Below the pieces are notes generated by a model that saw nothing but the letters and a program-made list of their open reading frames with translations, was not told where the DNA came from and did no database searches. DNA of 64,000 nt, taken from Isoetes taiwanensis. Lineage: Eukaryota; Streptophyta; Lycopodiopsida; Isoetales; Isoetaceae. Of this stretch, positions 23,180 through 35,163 are shown piece by piece. The position numbers and the translations under genes are program-made. Every line of letters begins with the position of its first letter. Positions within the stretch are counted from its first letter, which is position 1. The stretch lies in contig JAJEKV010000011.1 of assembly GCA_021234155.1 (NCBI GenBank), positions 9,651,712-9,715,711 on the forward strand, written 5' to 3'.

Positions 23180-25450
23180 TCGTCTAATTTGTTTTGGGTC
23201 CGAATTATGAGACCTGATGCACTATATGATCAACAGCTTCATTCACCTTTCTTCTTACACCTTTTGCACATATCCAGCATCACAGGATTGACCTCCCTTG
23301 GCAATCTGCTTGGTTTTTGACCTGATATGATTCTTCTGTAGAGTCTAATGCGCTTGCTTCCAACCTACCCTCTTCCATACCTTTCTCACCCAAAATAATG
23401 AATTCAGCCACTGTAAAAATGAAGATCAAAGAGGGGCTTCTTGATTCTTGAGGTTCATTTGATTTGGAAACAGATTGAATCGGTTGGGAGGAGAATTCGA
23501 GGGAGTCCAAAATCGAGGGTGATTCCAATTTCAAATTCATGCACGAATTTTGTTAGTTTCTATACTTAAATATGGAATCTTTCACGTTGGTTGCCAACAT
23601 TAAATGTCATGTAAAACCTATTTTCCCCCCTTAATTACACTAACCTAGTGTAACCTATTATTACATTATACAAGACAAGAAATATGAGACACCCTTTCGT
23701 GCAAGTACCTATTAAATGGCATCCAAGATGAGTCCTCCTTGCTTCAACCGAGGAATCCAAATGGGGTCTCAAGAGATGGAGCAATGAACGCAAAATAAAA
23801 AATCTCAAAGAGTAGAAATTGCAAATATAGGGAAGAAGAACCTCCTTTGCGAAAACATAAAAAAATTAGGTTGTCATCGCATATAATAAATGACGAGTAA
23901 CAAGAGAAGGAGCAGTTAAGCTGAGGATTTGGTAGAAACCAAAGAGCTTATGCCAAGTAGAAATGAGCGACTTCGATGGGTAAAAAAGGCCAGAGAAATT
24001 TATAACCACCCTCCCCAGTTGAAGGCATTTGCATCAAATCCAATAATAACAGAAGGGTCATCGTGTTGAGCAATGGAGCAAAAATTCAAAGCTGACTGAT
24101 TCTCAAAGAAGGATTTGCATTGGTCAATTTTTCCCTCTAGACGAGTTTCTCACCAGGATGTCCTCATCAATACATATTGCATTGTGCAATCTAAAAGGTT
24201 TGCACAAAACTTGGCTTCACTGCAGTTTCAGTAGTCTTTATCTAGAATTGTGGCTGGTTTGTCCATGCAAACGCGTCATTAACTTCGAATAAGGGTCTAG
24301 CGAGCCCATCAGGGCGAGGCATGCCTGAACCCTACGAAAGGGCCTATCCCTGTGACGATTTACCAATGAAAGTGCGAATAAGGAAATGTAATGGAGGCTT
24401 GCGAGTGACGTGGTATGATCTCATGTTGCATTCATCATGCTAACATTTCAGGATTTAAGATCGTGCTAACATTTCAGGATTTAAGAAGGGCCAGAATCAA
24501 ACAAAATTTCATATGCCCGCCCCTTTTTTGAGTTAATCATTAGGAAGAAGGGCAGCTAAAGTCATTCAATTCAATTCAATTCAATTCTTTCCACATGCAC
24601 AAATTTTTGCTTTTGGGTAATGGTTGGTAGGTATATGTGGTGGAGTAAAATCATGCTACGTGGAGACACCAGATGGAGATATCAAGATTAGGAAAGATGC
24701 CCTTTCCAGCAAACCCCGTTTGTCGACAAAACTGCACGACGGTTGCGGCCGTCAAACTGCCACCTGTTCTTCAATTTGACGGCTTTATGGTATTGCAAGG
24801 CCCGTCATTTTTACCCCTGGTTCGTGGTCGCCATAGCCGCCTCCGCTCTCGAGCTCCCGACTTGATAGGTAAACCCGCACCTGCGCTTATTTTCTTTGTT
24901 GTTTAGAAACTTTTTGAAAAGCTCAGTTATTTTTCCCTTTTCCTTATCCGAGATATTAGGTTTCTGCCATGTTGCTTCTGATTTGCCGTTCTGTATGTCA
25001 TATCATGAATACGTTGTTCTGCCTCTTATCTCAGTGTTTTGCTCCTCTGGATATTGTAAAAGACTCGCTAGTATGTTATTGCATTCTTTCTTTTGCCCGT
25101 CAGAAGCCGTATTAAGGCTCGTTGGACTTTCTTTTGTGTTATAGATTAAGCAGGACGAAGGTAATCTATGTTCCCATGTCTCAAGTGCAATAAATTACCT
25201 ATAAATGAACCAATATCTACAATCATATTAGGCACGGCAGAATTTTGAAGACAAGCATGGATGGCCATAGTTACAAGTTGTAGCAAACAATGGTTTTGAT
25301 TGGCTTTTTTAAATCATCGTCTTGCCATTGTCTCTAATTTACAGCCTACTGTAATGCATTATGGGTATAGGTGAAGAGGAGAAGTTGATTGGATGAGCTG
25401 TTGCTGAACGTTGGGGATTTATTGATTGGAAGCAACAACCTACAGTTTGA
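23180..25450. other. Upstream region of the zinc-knuckle gene; no other gene seen
   Basis: There is no supported coding sequence. A (TTCAA)n microsatellite lies at 24565-24587, and a 25-bp duplication (CTAACATTTCAGGATTTAAGA type) at about 24438-24490. The CpG-richer stretch near 24670-24870, ending TTGATAG|GTAAAC, could be a non-coding first exon with a splice donor. An acceptor-like GGGTATAG at 25365-25372 lies 78 bp before the ATG. This leader model is inference. Confidence 0.35.
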
Positions 25451-27142
25451 ATGTCTGTCGCATTAGATACCCAAGCAAAACTCGGAATGAGTCTGGACGA
25501 TCTTGCACACAGAGGACGTCGTGTGCAGAGCGGCATAGTTAGCAAGCGAACATCAAGACGGCCTGCTCCATATAGGTCTTCTCGTGATAGGAATGGGCGT
25601 CCCTCCAGGTGATGATCTTTGGCTATATCAGACTGCACACGCGCATGCTCTCTCATGTTCAGCGTAGGAAGGGAATAGGTGTAAAGCACAATTAAGTGAA
25701 GGAGGGAGTTCTTTGGGGTGGCACAGGAAGGGTGGGGAGGAAATGCATGTGGATTATCATTTTTATTAAAGACCTAAAGGATGATGATGTTTAGGGAAGT
25801 TTATTGGATGCTATTTGGGTGGAAGCTTTTAATGATGTGGTGTGTGGATTGTACTAATTTGAAGCTCTTGGTTGAGAATATTGATAAGGGTAGGAGTCTT
25901 TGGAGTGGTGATTGGTTGTACAAGTCCCTATTTTTGCACTAGTTATTATCTTCTTAGTTTGACTATTGATAGTGTTTGCACATCTGCCTATACGCTCTTT
26001 AAAGCAATCTACCATATTGCTAAATTTGGTATGCTCTGAAAACTCGTAGAGGCATGGAGAAGGGGGAGATAAGCATAGGAATGGGGATTGGTTGCTATTG
26101 ATGGAGGGAAGTGAAGGGTGGGTGTCTTAAACTTTATGATGGCATTCTCTGAAGTTTTTATTAGTGACTGGTGAAATGTTGGGGAAGAACCTTCTCCAGA
26201 GCAATTTTCTTGCGTGTTAAACATTTGTTGTTCTCCATTTCATCTTGTTACCGTATTCTGTTGGTGAAGTGCAATTGGCAGAGTATGCAGAGGTCAGTGG
26301 TCAAAGCTCTTGGTTTAATATCTGAATCATAGATAGGAGTGGTGATTCTTTCAAGTGCCGAACCATAACATTTCATGTGATATGGAGAAACAGCATCAAA
26401 TGAAGGGCTCAGAGGTGTTCGTTACTCTCATGAATTTGCAATTTACAGGCCTCTTGTAGAGCTATGCAATAACTGCAGGCGGACGGGACATTTTGCTCGG
26501 GACTGTACAAACGAAGCTGTATGCAATAATTGTGGAGTTTCAGGGTAATTTTTCTGTATGATTCATTATGCATCTTCCAATGAGTTCTTAATGAAGTCAC
26601 TAAATCTCTTTGGTTTTGTGGACAGCCACCTTGCTGCAGATTGCCCTACTGAACCGTTATGCCGTAATTGTAAGAAGCCTGGTCATATTGCTAGTGAATG
26701 TCGCAATGAACCTGTTTGTAACATCTGCAGCAAGCCTGGACACCTTGCAAAAGGGTGTCCTGTACAGGAGACTGGGCTTCCAAAGTCTCTCCTTTGTAAT
26801 AATTGCTATCGACCAGGCCATATCTCTGTAGATTGCCCTAATGAAAAGGCATGTAATAACTGCCGGCAATCAGGACATCTTGCACGGGATTGTATAAATA
26901 GTCCAATCTGTAACAGTTGCAGCCAACCTGGCCACATTGCTCGTGACTGCCCTCACGGTAATGGTGTGCCTAGATCATTCAACTCTTACAATGATGTATA
27001 CTGTCGAAACTGCAAACAACCTGGTCATGTCAGCAGAGAATGCAGGCAAGTTGTGGTGTGCAATGTCTGTGGTGGCAGGGGTCACATTGCTGTTGAGTGC
27101 CCATCGGATCCAGTGGTAGTTCGTGGCCTTCGGCGTCGATAG
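25451..27142 (+). CDS. CCHC zinc-knuckle protein, three coding exons (host gene)
   Basis: Proposed exons are 25451-25608, 26449-26544 and 26626-27142, joined at consensus GT...AG sites in matching phase, giving 256 residues. The protein has seven well-spaced CxxCxxxGHxxxxC knuckles plus a start and end typical of plant nucleic-acid-binding zinc-knuckle proteins (Arabidopsis At1g75560 and At3g43590 types, CNBP/GIS2-like), which bind single-stranded RNA or DNA. The N-terminal exon is preceded directly by an in-frame TGA, which supports the ATG. It contains GMSLDDLAHRGRR (residues ~12-24), resembling the UAP56-binding motif of mRNA export adaptors, then a basic RRPAPYRSSRDRNG stretch. All knuckle Cys and His residues are intact and the reading frame is clean, unlike everything around it. 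The exon-1 assignment is less sure than exons 2 and 3. Confidence 0.8.
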
Positions 27143-27620
27143 TCTTTGGAGCTTCATGGATAATGATATAGATGGTGTTTTTACAGTTTCAGAAGCCTGG
27201 ACCTGACTTATGACTTATTTGGAGCTTTTTGTTTCATATCTATTCCTTTTTTCTTTGAGTATATAAGGAGTAACGATTAATTTGCTGTTGTGACTTCCAA
27301 TGAGATGTAAGGATTAATGGGGTGTTGTGACTTCCAATGAGATCTCATCTTCCAGAAAGCTGGATATTTGGACTGCCATCATTCTTCTATTGCCAAACAA
27401 TGTTGATTCAGTCTAATGATACTACACTGATCTTGATTAGTTCAGCCGTATGCGTAGATGATTATGTTCTTTAGCATTTTGGCCAACAATATTATTAATG
27501 CTGTAGCTTGGTTATACGTTGAGAAATCGTTTACTTCTTTTCGCATGTCCATGTTTTCTAAAGTTGTGTGGTCTGTAATTGGAACTACTGTTAGGGCAGC
27601 TTCTTATGTGCCAGGCTAGG
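27143..27620. other. 3' flank of the zinc-knuckle gene
   Basis: Probable 3' UTR and downstream DNA. A repeated phrase TTGTGACTTCCAATGAGAT occurs at about 27288 and 27326. No gene. Confidence 0.4.
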
Positions 27621-27809
27621 TTTTTTTTTGGGAAATTTACCAGAATACCCTTAATTTTTCTGATATTTCCCAGAATACCCTTTATATTTTCAAAATTCCC
27701 TTCTTCTTCTTGGGACCCAAGGGCATTTTGAGAATTTTGAAAATATGAAGGTTATTTAGGGAAATATCAGAAAAATTAAGGGTATTCTGGTAAATTTCCC
27801 TTTTTTTTT
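27621..27809. mobile_element. Foldback MITE-like element
   Basis: The arm beginning GGGAAATTTACCAGAATACC at 27630 is mirrored by its reverse complement ending at 27800, with imperfect pairing over about 75 bp per arm. T runs flank both outer ends (27621-27629 and 27801-27809), possibly a target duplication. It carries no ORF. Confidence 0.75.
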
Positions 27810-28343
27810 ATATATGGGCCTGGTTCCTATTGTCGCCTCACCTTGAGAACCTCCTAAGTTTCTGACCTGAAAACCTCCTAAGTTTCTGACCTGAAATGAA
27901 AGTATTCCGCAGGGCTTTTTTGCTCCGGTTTTGGACTTTGCAAGGTATATCCAGCTATGACCCTTACCTGAGATTTCTAAGCCACCATGGATGTTTTGGA
28001 CGGCCACTTATCTGATCCTTGTATTTTGGTAGGAAACCACGCTTAAATCTCATCCCTTATCTGGTCCTTGTATCTGGACGGAAGTGACCGGCAATAAGGA
28101 ACAAGATGAACTGATGTTCTCCGGTTATAAAGAGGTCAAAATCCTGAGTCGCTCCATTGTTGTTAGGGCTGTTTCCCATCAGGGAAAAACTTGGAGGTTT
28201 TTCGAAGGTCAGGTCAGGGACGTTGGAAGGTCAGGTCAGGGACGTTGGATGTTCTCTCGTGAATACCTAAAGTGAAGATACCAAGGTTTGCGGCCTTGAA
28301 TTCAAGAATTGAGGAACTATTTTTGGAGGTCAGTTTTGTGCTA

Positions 28344-28472
28344 GGTAACTCGCCGGATTGAGGGGTTTTCGGCTGGTAAACCGGCAGGCGGCGCTGCCGT
28401 GAGCGGCGTTAGCCGAGCGGCGCCACGCCTGCTGGTTTACTGGCCGGAAACCCCGAAATCCGGCGGGCTACC
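28344..28472. repeat. GC-rich inverted repeat (foldback, ~129 bp)
   Basis: GGTAACTCGCCGGATTGAGG at 28344 pairs with the block ending CGGCGGGCTACC at 28472. The arms are about 55 bp with mismatches, around a CGGCG-rich centre. Confidence 0.65.
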
Positions 28473-28475
28473 AAA

Positions 28476-29148
28476 CGTAAACTGGCAAATGGGGGAAATT
28501 CCGACCTTGTTTTTCGGGCGTATTCTTGCAAGCAGAGAGAGATTCTTGCAAACACGTGTATTTCATTTTGTGTTTCATGCTAACAGCTTGTTTCATTTCA
28601 TTTCATGCTAACAACGTGTTCCATTTCATTTCTTGCATTTCATTTCTTGTTTCTGGTTGCCCAGAAGCTAACAGCTTGCAAATGCCTTATCGGCTGCATT
28701 GCTCCACTCTAGAAACAGATGAATCCGCCCTAGAATACGAATCCGCCCTAGAATCCGCCCTGGAAGCAAAACAGAAGAATCCGCCCTAGCTGTGCTTCTT
28801 GAAGGCCGCTGCTGCTTCTTCAGGGCTTCTGCTGCTTCTACAAAAGAAGGCCGCTGCTGCTTCTTGCAACAAAGAAAGGCCGCTGCTGCTTCTTGCAACA
28901 AAGAAGGCCGCTGCTGCTTCAGCCGCCGCTACTGCTTCTTGCAACAAAGAAAGGCGACGAAACTTTGCGACAAGGAAACTCTGAGGCGACGACGAAACTC
29001 TGAGGCGATGAAGATCTGCAACAACAGATATGAAACTCTGAGGTGAAACTCTGCAACAAGGATAACAAAACTGCGGCTGAAACCAAGCGGCGTATAATAA
29101 ACATTTGGGGAATATTCGAGGAATTTCCCCCAAATGACGGTTTACGAG
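28476..29148. mobile_element. Possible non-autonomous TIR element containing GCTGCTGCTTCTT repeats
   Basis: CGTAAACTGGCAAATGGGGG at 28476 recurs inverted with two to four changes at 29120-29148. Inside lie tandem repeats: GAATCCGCCCTAGAATACG-type units at 28723-28790, and ~33-bp units with GCCGCTGCTGCTTCTTGCAA at 28801-28950. No matching target duplication was found, so the mobile nature is uncertain. Confidence 0.45.
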
Positions 29149-32100
29149 CCTGCTTTTGTTTTCTTGCGGGACTTGGTCCTTGTAGCTTCTTGTAGGTCTG
29201 ATGTTTGCTACATACCAAGAATGGCGGATGAGGTTTGACGTCTATGATGTCTATGAGAACGGATCAAATCTGGGCTCCTACTAGACATCATCAAAACCTT
29301 AAGAAAATTTTAGGTTTCAACCCTCATGGGAAGCCACCAACCCTAGCAAGAAAACCTTGAGGCTTTTGTGCTCATGGGAAACTACCTTCTTATATTGCCA
29401 TTGGTTCTAGTTATGTATTAAACTTAACCTGCAAAAACTCTGTATGCCACTCAAATGGATAGAGGTTGTTTTTATTGCGCATACTATACGCTATCCATGC
29501 AAACTATCACAGGATAGCAAACTATCACATCGTCTCTAAAATATGACCGAAACTTACAATTAGATTGGACTTAATATCCACGTCACATTGCAAATTATCT
29601 AGAGGCACGCCTTATCTTAATATATATAAGGCAGTGCCCATTTCTGTTTGATGCTAATATTTTTTACCGGAAAAAACCTGAGAGAGACACGTGTCTTTAA
29701 AAAAGAGTAAATGACAACTAAAAAAAACTAGCGGTAATACAGGGTTGGGGTGAAGGTTAGGGCAGAGATAGAGTAGTTACTTTGGCAAAGCTTATTTTGA
29801 CATGATTGTCTTGTGGAGTTTGTGCATTAAGTCATGAACTGAAAGTTGCAAACTATACATATAGAGGCGCGACAAAGAAAGGGTGTGAATTTCAGTGGTA
29901 TGTGATGGGGTTGTACGATGGCATTGAGAAGGTATTGTGAATTTGAATGCTATGTGATAGGGCTATGTGATGACATTATTGATCTATGTTACAAAAGATT
30001 TTCACAACTGACGCATACAATTGATTGTGGCGGTTTGTACGTATATGCAGTTTTTCGTGTTGGGTGGTTTTTGTAGTTGTTGGGGTGATTTTGAGACGAG
30101 CATCAAGGCACGAACTGAAAGGTGCTTAGGTGCAAACTACAAATAGAGATGCGCGATAGCGAAAGAGTGTGCAATACCATTCACTTGATGTTACTAAAGA
30201 TTACCACAATTGACGAGTACACTGAACTGCAAGGTTATGGCGGTGATGGTTGCCATACAATGTGCCTTAGTGACTCGTAGAGGTGTTTTTTCGACCCATA
30301 TTCGCACGTATACATAAGAGTTAGGGAGGTTTTTGGCCACTACGTGGGGTAGATTTTGTATTTTGTATGGAAGGGGTTGAATTTGCCTTTCAAAAAATCA
30401 TATACAGAGGTGTTTTTTTTCACCCTCTGCACGCACATGGCATACCCCATTTGTATAAGTGCATCCCGGGGTTTGAGTTCTTTCTCACGTAGTTGTAGAG
30501 GAATGGATTGAATACGCAGGATGGTGGGTTATCCTCGTGCATACTTGGCCATTTCTCTTTATCCACTTTGGGTCTTTGTGGATGGTTGGCTTGCCATAGT
30601 ATGCACACATGTACATGTTGGCTTAAATTGTTTGGCAATCCCTTTCCCATTGTGTCGCGTATTGTGTTACACTTGACCAATCGTAAGTTGCTGGTAGCAA
30701 TCGCCTTTGCCTTCATTGTTGGGTCCTCTGTCTTGCTGCCTATCTTCTTTGGTGCATTGGTTGGCGTTCCATGATCGGATGCCTGGAAGAGATTCAATGT
30801 GGGTGTTCCATGAGCAGGCGTGTTTTGTATCATGCTGGCAGCTATATTGCAGTGTGGCAATTGTGTACTAGATTAATTCATTATTATATTACATAATACA
30901 TATTTTGTATTGAACAATAAGAGTATTGTTTTCTTAATAGCATTGCAGGGAACGTCAAACGTTTGATTGAGGTCCTACTTGTATTTGGGTCACGTGCTTT
31001 ACAACTTTGTATCAAGCATGCACTCGAATGTTGTAGTCCAAAGTCGTTAAAATCTTTTTGACAGCTTGAATTTATTTGTCTGTGGACATACATGAAAATA
31101 GAGGAGTTACGATTTTGCATCACGTTTAAGAGCTATTTGTGAAGCCAAATGAGAGCACCATTATTACCATTCTCTGCGCCTGTATTAGCTCATTTAATCT
31201 CGGGGTTGGGAGCTTGGAGCTAGATGGATTGAATGCTAAGGACTAAATGCTTTGTCCCTTTTTTTTGTTCCAATGATTATGCAAAAGAGGTTGGGTTTTC
31301 AAAATGCACTCTAATGTTGTCATGCTATAATAAAATAGTTCTAGGAAGGAGTTTATTTAAGATGCAACGGTTGACATATTTAAAGACATCCTTTAAGACT
31401 TAAGCAACAATTTACATGCTCAAAAGAAACATGGAAATGCATTGTTCAATCTTTGTTTATTGTACTCAATCAGTCTTAAGGTTCTAGAAATACTTTAAGG
31501 GAAATATTGTATGAATGAACACATTGCAATATTTGAATTTTTATGTGCAATTGTGAAGTTGTATTGCTTGATGAAAAAGCAAAGCCAGACAGAGTAACAT
31601 TTACATTTACGAATATGTTGGGTGGCAGGTCGAGCGAGATAGAATTATATTTACAAGTGCTTTCGGAGAATGCATTTCATCAAATTTTAATATGAAAGTG
31701 ATAAATATTAACCAACAAATATTTTGTTAGTTATCGAGGTGGAATAGAATTGGCAGTCAGCTACTAGTAGGGTGCAATCTTCTCCAGATTATCCAAGTCA
31801 CTTCCAGCACTACAAAACAGAGAAGAGCTTTTTTGACATTTTCAAAACTATTGTAGCATTGCTAGCCAATAGCTTTCTTAGCCTAACTACAGTAGCACAA
31901 CATTGTTCTCATTTTACTGAAATGCACGAAATCATGGTATGATTATAGAAATGTCATAATATAAAACTGCTTTGCTATATGCCTGGTTGCTTGTACTTAA
32001 TGCATAAAATGTAGCTATCTGTTTTGTCGAAGAATAATAAGGCATGGGCTTATAGATTGTGATCTGTTTGGAGTTCTATCTAGATCTGTACATTAATTAG

Positions 32101-32988
32101 AAAATACTGTGGTATGCTGATGTTTACAACAAGTTTGTATATTTTTAACATGGGCTCTATCTAGAAATTGAATAGCAAATTCATAGCCACTGAGAGATAA
32201 GTTCACGATATTATCAAAACTATGATCTGATGCTTCTAACCCAGTTTGTTGAAGTGATTAAAGCTACTGGAATAAACTGTTTGGTAGCGATTTAATGGGC
32301 TAAACCTTCTTGCATGTAACATGCATATTTGCTCTTGCAAAGTTAAAGGAGTCTTAGCCACTTGGGGATCTTTTTTGGGTTTCTTATCCATAGCCTTCGT
32401 TGCGGTTTTAGCTATGTTGTTTTTGGGAAGTAAGTCTACAGTAAATTAGTCATGGCATATTGTGAAAGGAACAAGTGTATTGCATGGTTAGAAAAATCTT
32501 AGTCAACCATTATTTTTAAGGCATATGAATCAGTGAAATATTATATCAGGGCCTATATTGATCTAAGGTTTAAAGAAAAAAAGCAAGATCAGTTTATATT
32601 GGTCAAAGGTTTAAAGAAGGAAAGCGAGATAGTGGATAGCGGTGCCATTGAAAGGGAACTCGGTCGAATCACCGGATCCCAGCTGATTAAAAACAAAATA
32701 GCATGTGCCGACTAACTTAGGATAAATCTTGAAGTGATCTGATAGGTTTCGATGCAGAGCCGAAGACGATTTGATGAAATATAAGGCTGCTTGAGCTATC
32801 GAGGTAAATGTGCTACAATGAATTTTTTTAATATGAACCATGGTTCATTCTACATGAATAGATTTTATTTGTGATAGTCATTGCTTCAATATGATTGTAG
32901 TTATACTGCTCTAGAATGACAAGTGCATTGTTGTTAAAGGATTGACTAGTAAAACTTGAGTGCTCTATTGTAATAATTTTTCTTCAAG
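29149..32988. other. Intergenic stretch without recognisable gene
   Basis: 3.8 kb of AT-rich DNA. A weak duplicate pair occurs at about 29830-29895 and 30100-30175 (GAACTGAAAG...GCAAACTA...TAGAG). Open frames, including a 146-codon one at 30420-30860 minus, lack recognisable domains. The right end may include the 5' LTR of the following copia element, whose start I cannot locate. Confidence 0.35.
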
Positions 32989-33022
32989 TGATATCAGAGC
33001 AGGGATTATAGCAAGCAGATTA

Positions 33023-33990
33023 GGAGTATCATTGCTAAATACAGTTGATGTATTTGAAGGGGAGTCTGGATTCCAGGTGTGGAAAGAAAAAGTAAAAGAA
33101 GTTCTGGAAATCGAAGGCTTGTGGAGCTATGTATCTGATGAAGAAGCAGAAAGCAGAATAACAGTCACCATTGCTTCAGCAGGGAGTTCCAATAATGCTG
33201 GTGGAAGAGGGACCAGTCCAATTCGAAGCAATGAAGAGGTGGTTTCCCAAGTGAGAGATGATGCAAGTGCAACCAAACTGATTGAGGCAAGAAGTATTAT
33301 AACAAGTAAGCTTAGTTCATCAATTTTACTGAAAATTAGAAAGCTTACTCCAAAGGAAATATGGAGGTACATGTTAGACTTATGAGACTAAAAGCTCATC
33401 TCAGTTGGATGTTCTAGACAGGGAACTTAGGAGGCTCAAGTATCATAATAAGGATAACTTAACCAAGTTTTTTCGGAAATTTGATAACATCATTGCACAC
33501 TTGGAGGAAGCAGGAATGATTATGACATCAGACTTTCAAGTTCTTTAAATGTGCAGAGCCTTCTCTAATTATGAATATTTGTCAACCCTTGTTAGAAATG
33601 TGGCAAAGGACAGAGATAAGGTAGAGCGTATGATACGCGCGGAACTTGAGCAAAAGAAGGTGATAGGTAATGAAGAGGAGCAGACTGAAGTCCTATTTGC
33701 TGGACAAAAATGAGGAGAAGGATTTAACAAAGATAAGTTAGGTCCATGTTTCAATTGTATTTCTTATGGACATCTCAAAGTAGACTGTCCTAAGTTAGGA
33801 AAGAAAGTAAAATGTTTTAATTCTAAGGGATATGGGCACATTGTTGCAAACTGCCCCAGTCCTAAGAACAGAGTCAGAAATGGAGACGACAGAGGAGGAG
33901 TTAACCGAGGTGGAAACAATAGAGGACGGGGAAGATCTGGACGAGGAAGAGGTTGTCAGAGATTAAACTCAGTAAATATTGCAGGAGAAG
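33023..33990 (+). pseudogene. Copia Gag with two zinc knuckles, frameshifted
   Basis: The first frame shows the DUF4219/UBN2-like start (FEGESGFQVWKEKVKEVLEI). After a frameshift near 33390 the coding sense continues (LDRELRRLKYHNKDNLTKFF) and, past further stops, reaches two knuckles: CFNCISYGHLKVDCP (~33755) and CFNSKGYGHIVANCP (~33814). The second has Ser in place of its second Cys. A Gly/Arg-rich stretch follows (NRGRGRSGRGRG). This Gag would bind element RNA. Confidence 0.7.
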
Positions 33991-34059
33991 TTTCAACTGA
34001 AGTTGAAGGTGATACAGATGAACAAGCAGAGGTAAATGTCTCAAAAACCTTGTCTATTC

Positions 34060-34329
34060 CTAAAGGTGAACGAAAGAATCATTGTTCTTTATTTGTGCTA
34101 GATAGTGGAGCTGAGAGATCAGTGATTAAATCATCTAATAAGCTTAAAGAGCAGTCAACAAAGAATTCCAGATTCATTCAATTAAGAAATGGAGAATTAT
34201 AAAAGGTGGAAGAAGCTGAAACTCTGGAGCTGTTTGATCTAAACGGTGAACCAGTAAATCTTAGAAATGTGTTGTGTGTCCTATCCATTGTTAGAAATCT
34301 CATTTCTATTGCACAATCAGTAGATCTTG
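34060..34329 (+). pseudogene. Copia protease region, cut by a TRIM insertion
   Basis: The active-site block FVLDSGAERSVI lies near 34098, with LRNVLCVLSIVRNLISIAQS downstream, typical of copia protease C-termini. The frame has one stop at about 34199. The insertion at 34330 splits the region between protease and the GAG-pre-integrase domain. Confidence 0.65.
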
Positions 34330-34779
34330 TGTAACGTTCCATGCCCTTAACCAACTGGGCAAAACCGTCTAGACATTTATGAGTAGTTGCTTCTACCCAT
34401 TTATGCCAGTGTCGGGAACGCCCCACAGGCACATTCAAGGTTCGAGTTCGAATACTCGAGCTGTCTACCATGGGCCCGTTACAGTCTCTCCCACTAGAAC
34501 TATGCTCGTCCTCGAGCATCCAAGGCTATACCATGTCTATGTCATACCATGTCATATATAATGATTACCAAGTCTTTGCAAATTACCCATGCATATAGGC
34601 ACCCATGGAGACTCGAACTCGAGACCTGCTCTATAATACCAATTGTGACGTTCCTAACCGACATGCCCTTAACCAACTGGGCAAAACTGTCTAGACATTT
34701 ATGAGTAGTCGCTTCTACCCATTTATGCCAGTGTCTCAGGAACGCCCATACTCGAGCGGTCTGCCATGGGCCCGTTACA
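34330..34779 (-). mobile_element. TRIM-like element with tRNA-like A and B boxes, TCTTG duplication
   Basis: The 450-bp insert is flanked by TCTTG at 34325-34329 and 34780-34784. It has terminal direct repeats at 34330-34483 (154 bp) and 34644-34779 (136 bp), with TGTAACG/TGTGACG starts and CGTTACA ends. On the minus strand a primer site TGGTATTATAGAGC (34641-34628) lies two bases from one repeat, and a purine tract GTGGGAGAGAC borders the other, so it is a terminal-repeat retrotransposon in miniature. It also carries, on the minus strand, a Pol III-like A box (TGCCCAGTTGGTTAAGGGC, 34683-34665) and about 40 bp later a B box (GAGTTCGAGTC inside 34626-34607). No coding capacity. Confidence 0.8.
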
Positions 34780-34894
34780 TCTTGTCTATAAAGTTTTGTT
34801 TTGGCAAACTACAATGTAAAATCTTTCTTAATGGAGAGGAAGTTTTTGGCAAAGCGTATTGGCAATCTTTTTGGATTTGAAAATAAATGTGTTG

Positions 34895-35163
34895 ATTCAG
34901 TAAATGCTATAACTGTACCTACCATAAGAATGTGGCATGAGAGGTTAGGTCACACGCATTTGAATAACATTGAATATTTGATAAAGAAGGGACTACTTTC
35001 TGCTGACACTAAAACAGAAAAACAGTTTTTATGCAAGGGTTGCATATTGGGAAAACAGTGCAGACTTCCATTCCCTAAAAATGCTAAAAGAGCAGAACAT
35101 GTGTTGGATTTGATTCACAGTGATTTATGCGCCATTAAATGTTACACTACAACCACATTATAA
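34895..35163 (+). pseudogene. Copia GAG-pre-integrase domain
   Basis: The frame has TIRMWHERLGHTHLNNIEYL, then CKGCILGKQCRLPFP and LDLIHSDLCA, i.e. the HHCC zinc module of copia integrase and the first aspartate region of the core. It ends at a stop at 35161. No downstream core is found. Confidence 0.75.

Larger units (their letters stand above)
32989..35163 (+). mobile_element. Decayed Ty1/copia element, truncated, interrupted by a TRIM
   Basis: A copia-type primer site with one change (TGATATCAGAGC) lies at 32989-33000. Gag, zinc knuckles, protease and the GAG-pre-integrase domain follow in copia order. The copy ends about 35163, before integrase core, RT and RNase H. A 450-bp element is inserted at 34330-34779 after the protease. 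Several stops and frameshifts make it non-functional. Confidence 0.8.

Noticed and set aside
23280-23540. 86-codon minus-strand frame with Ser/Glu-rich sequence
   Set aside because: No domain, no neighbouring coding evidence. Left as non-coding.
28668-29218. Ala/Leu- or Arg-rich frames on both strands
   Set aside because: Produced by GCTGCTGCTTCTT tandem repeats, open by composition only.
30420-30860. 146-codon minus-strand frame
   Set aside because: Longest frame in a 3.8-kb empty stretch, but there is no recognisable motif and Asn/Pro/His content fits chance. Kept out of the gene list.
34330-34779. Possible true tRNA gene
   Set aside because: A and B boxes are present but no cloverleaf with acceptor stem and anticodon loop can be built across the LTR-primer-site junction.
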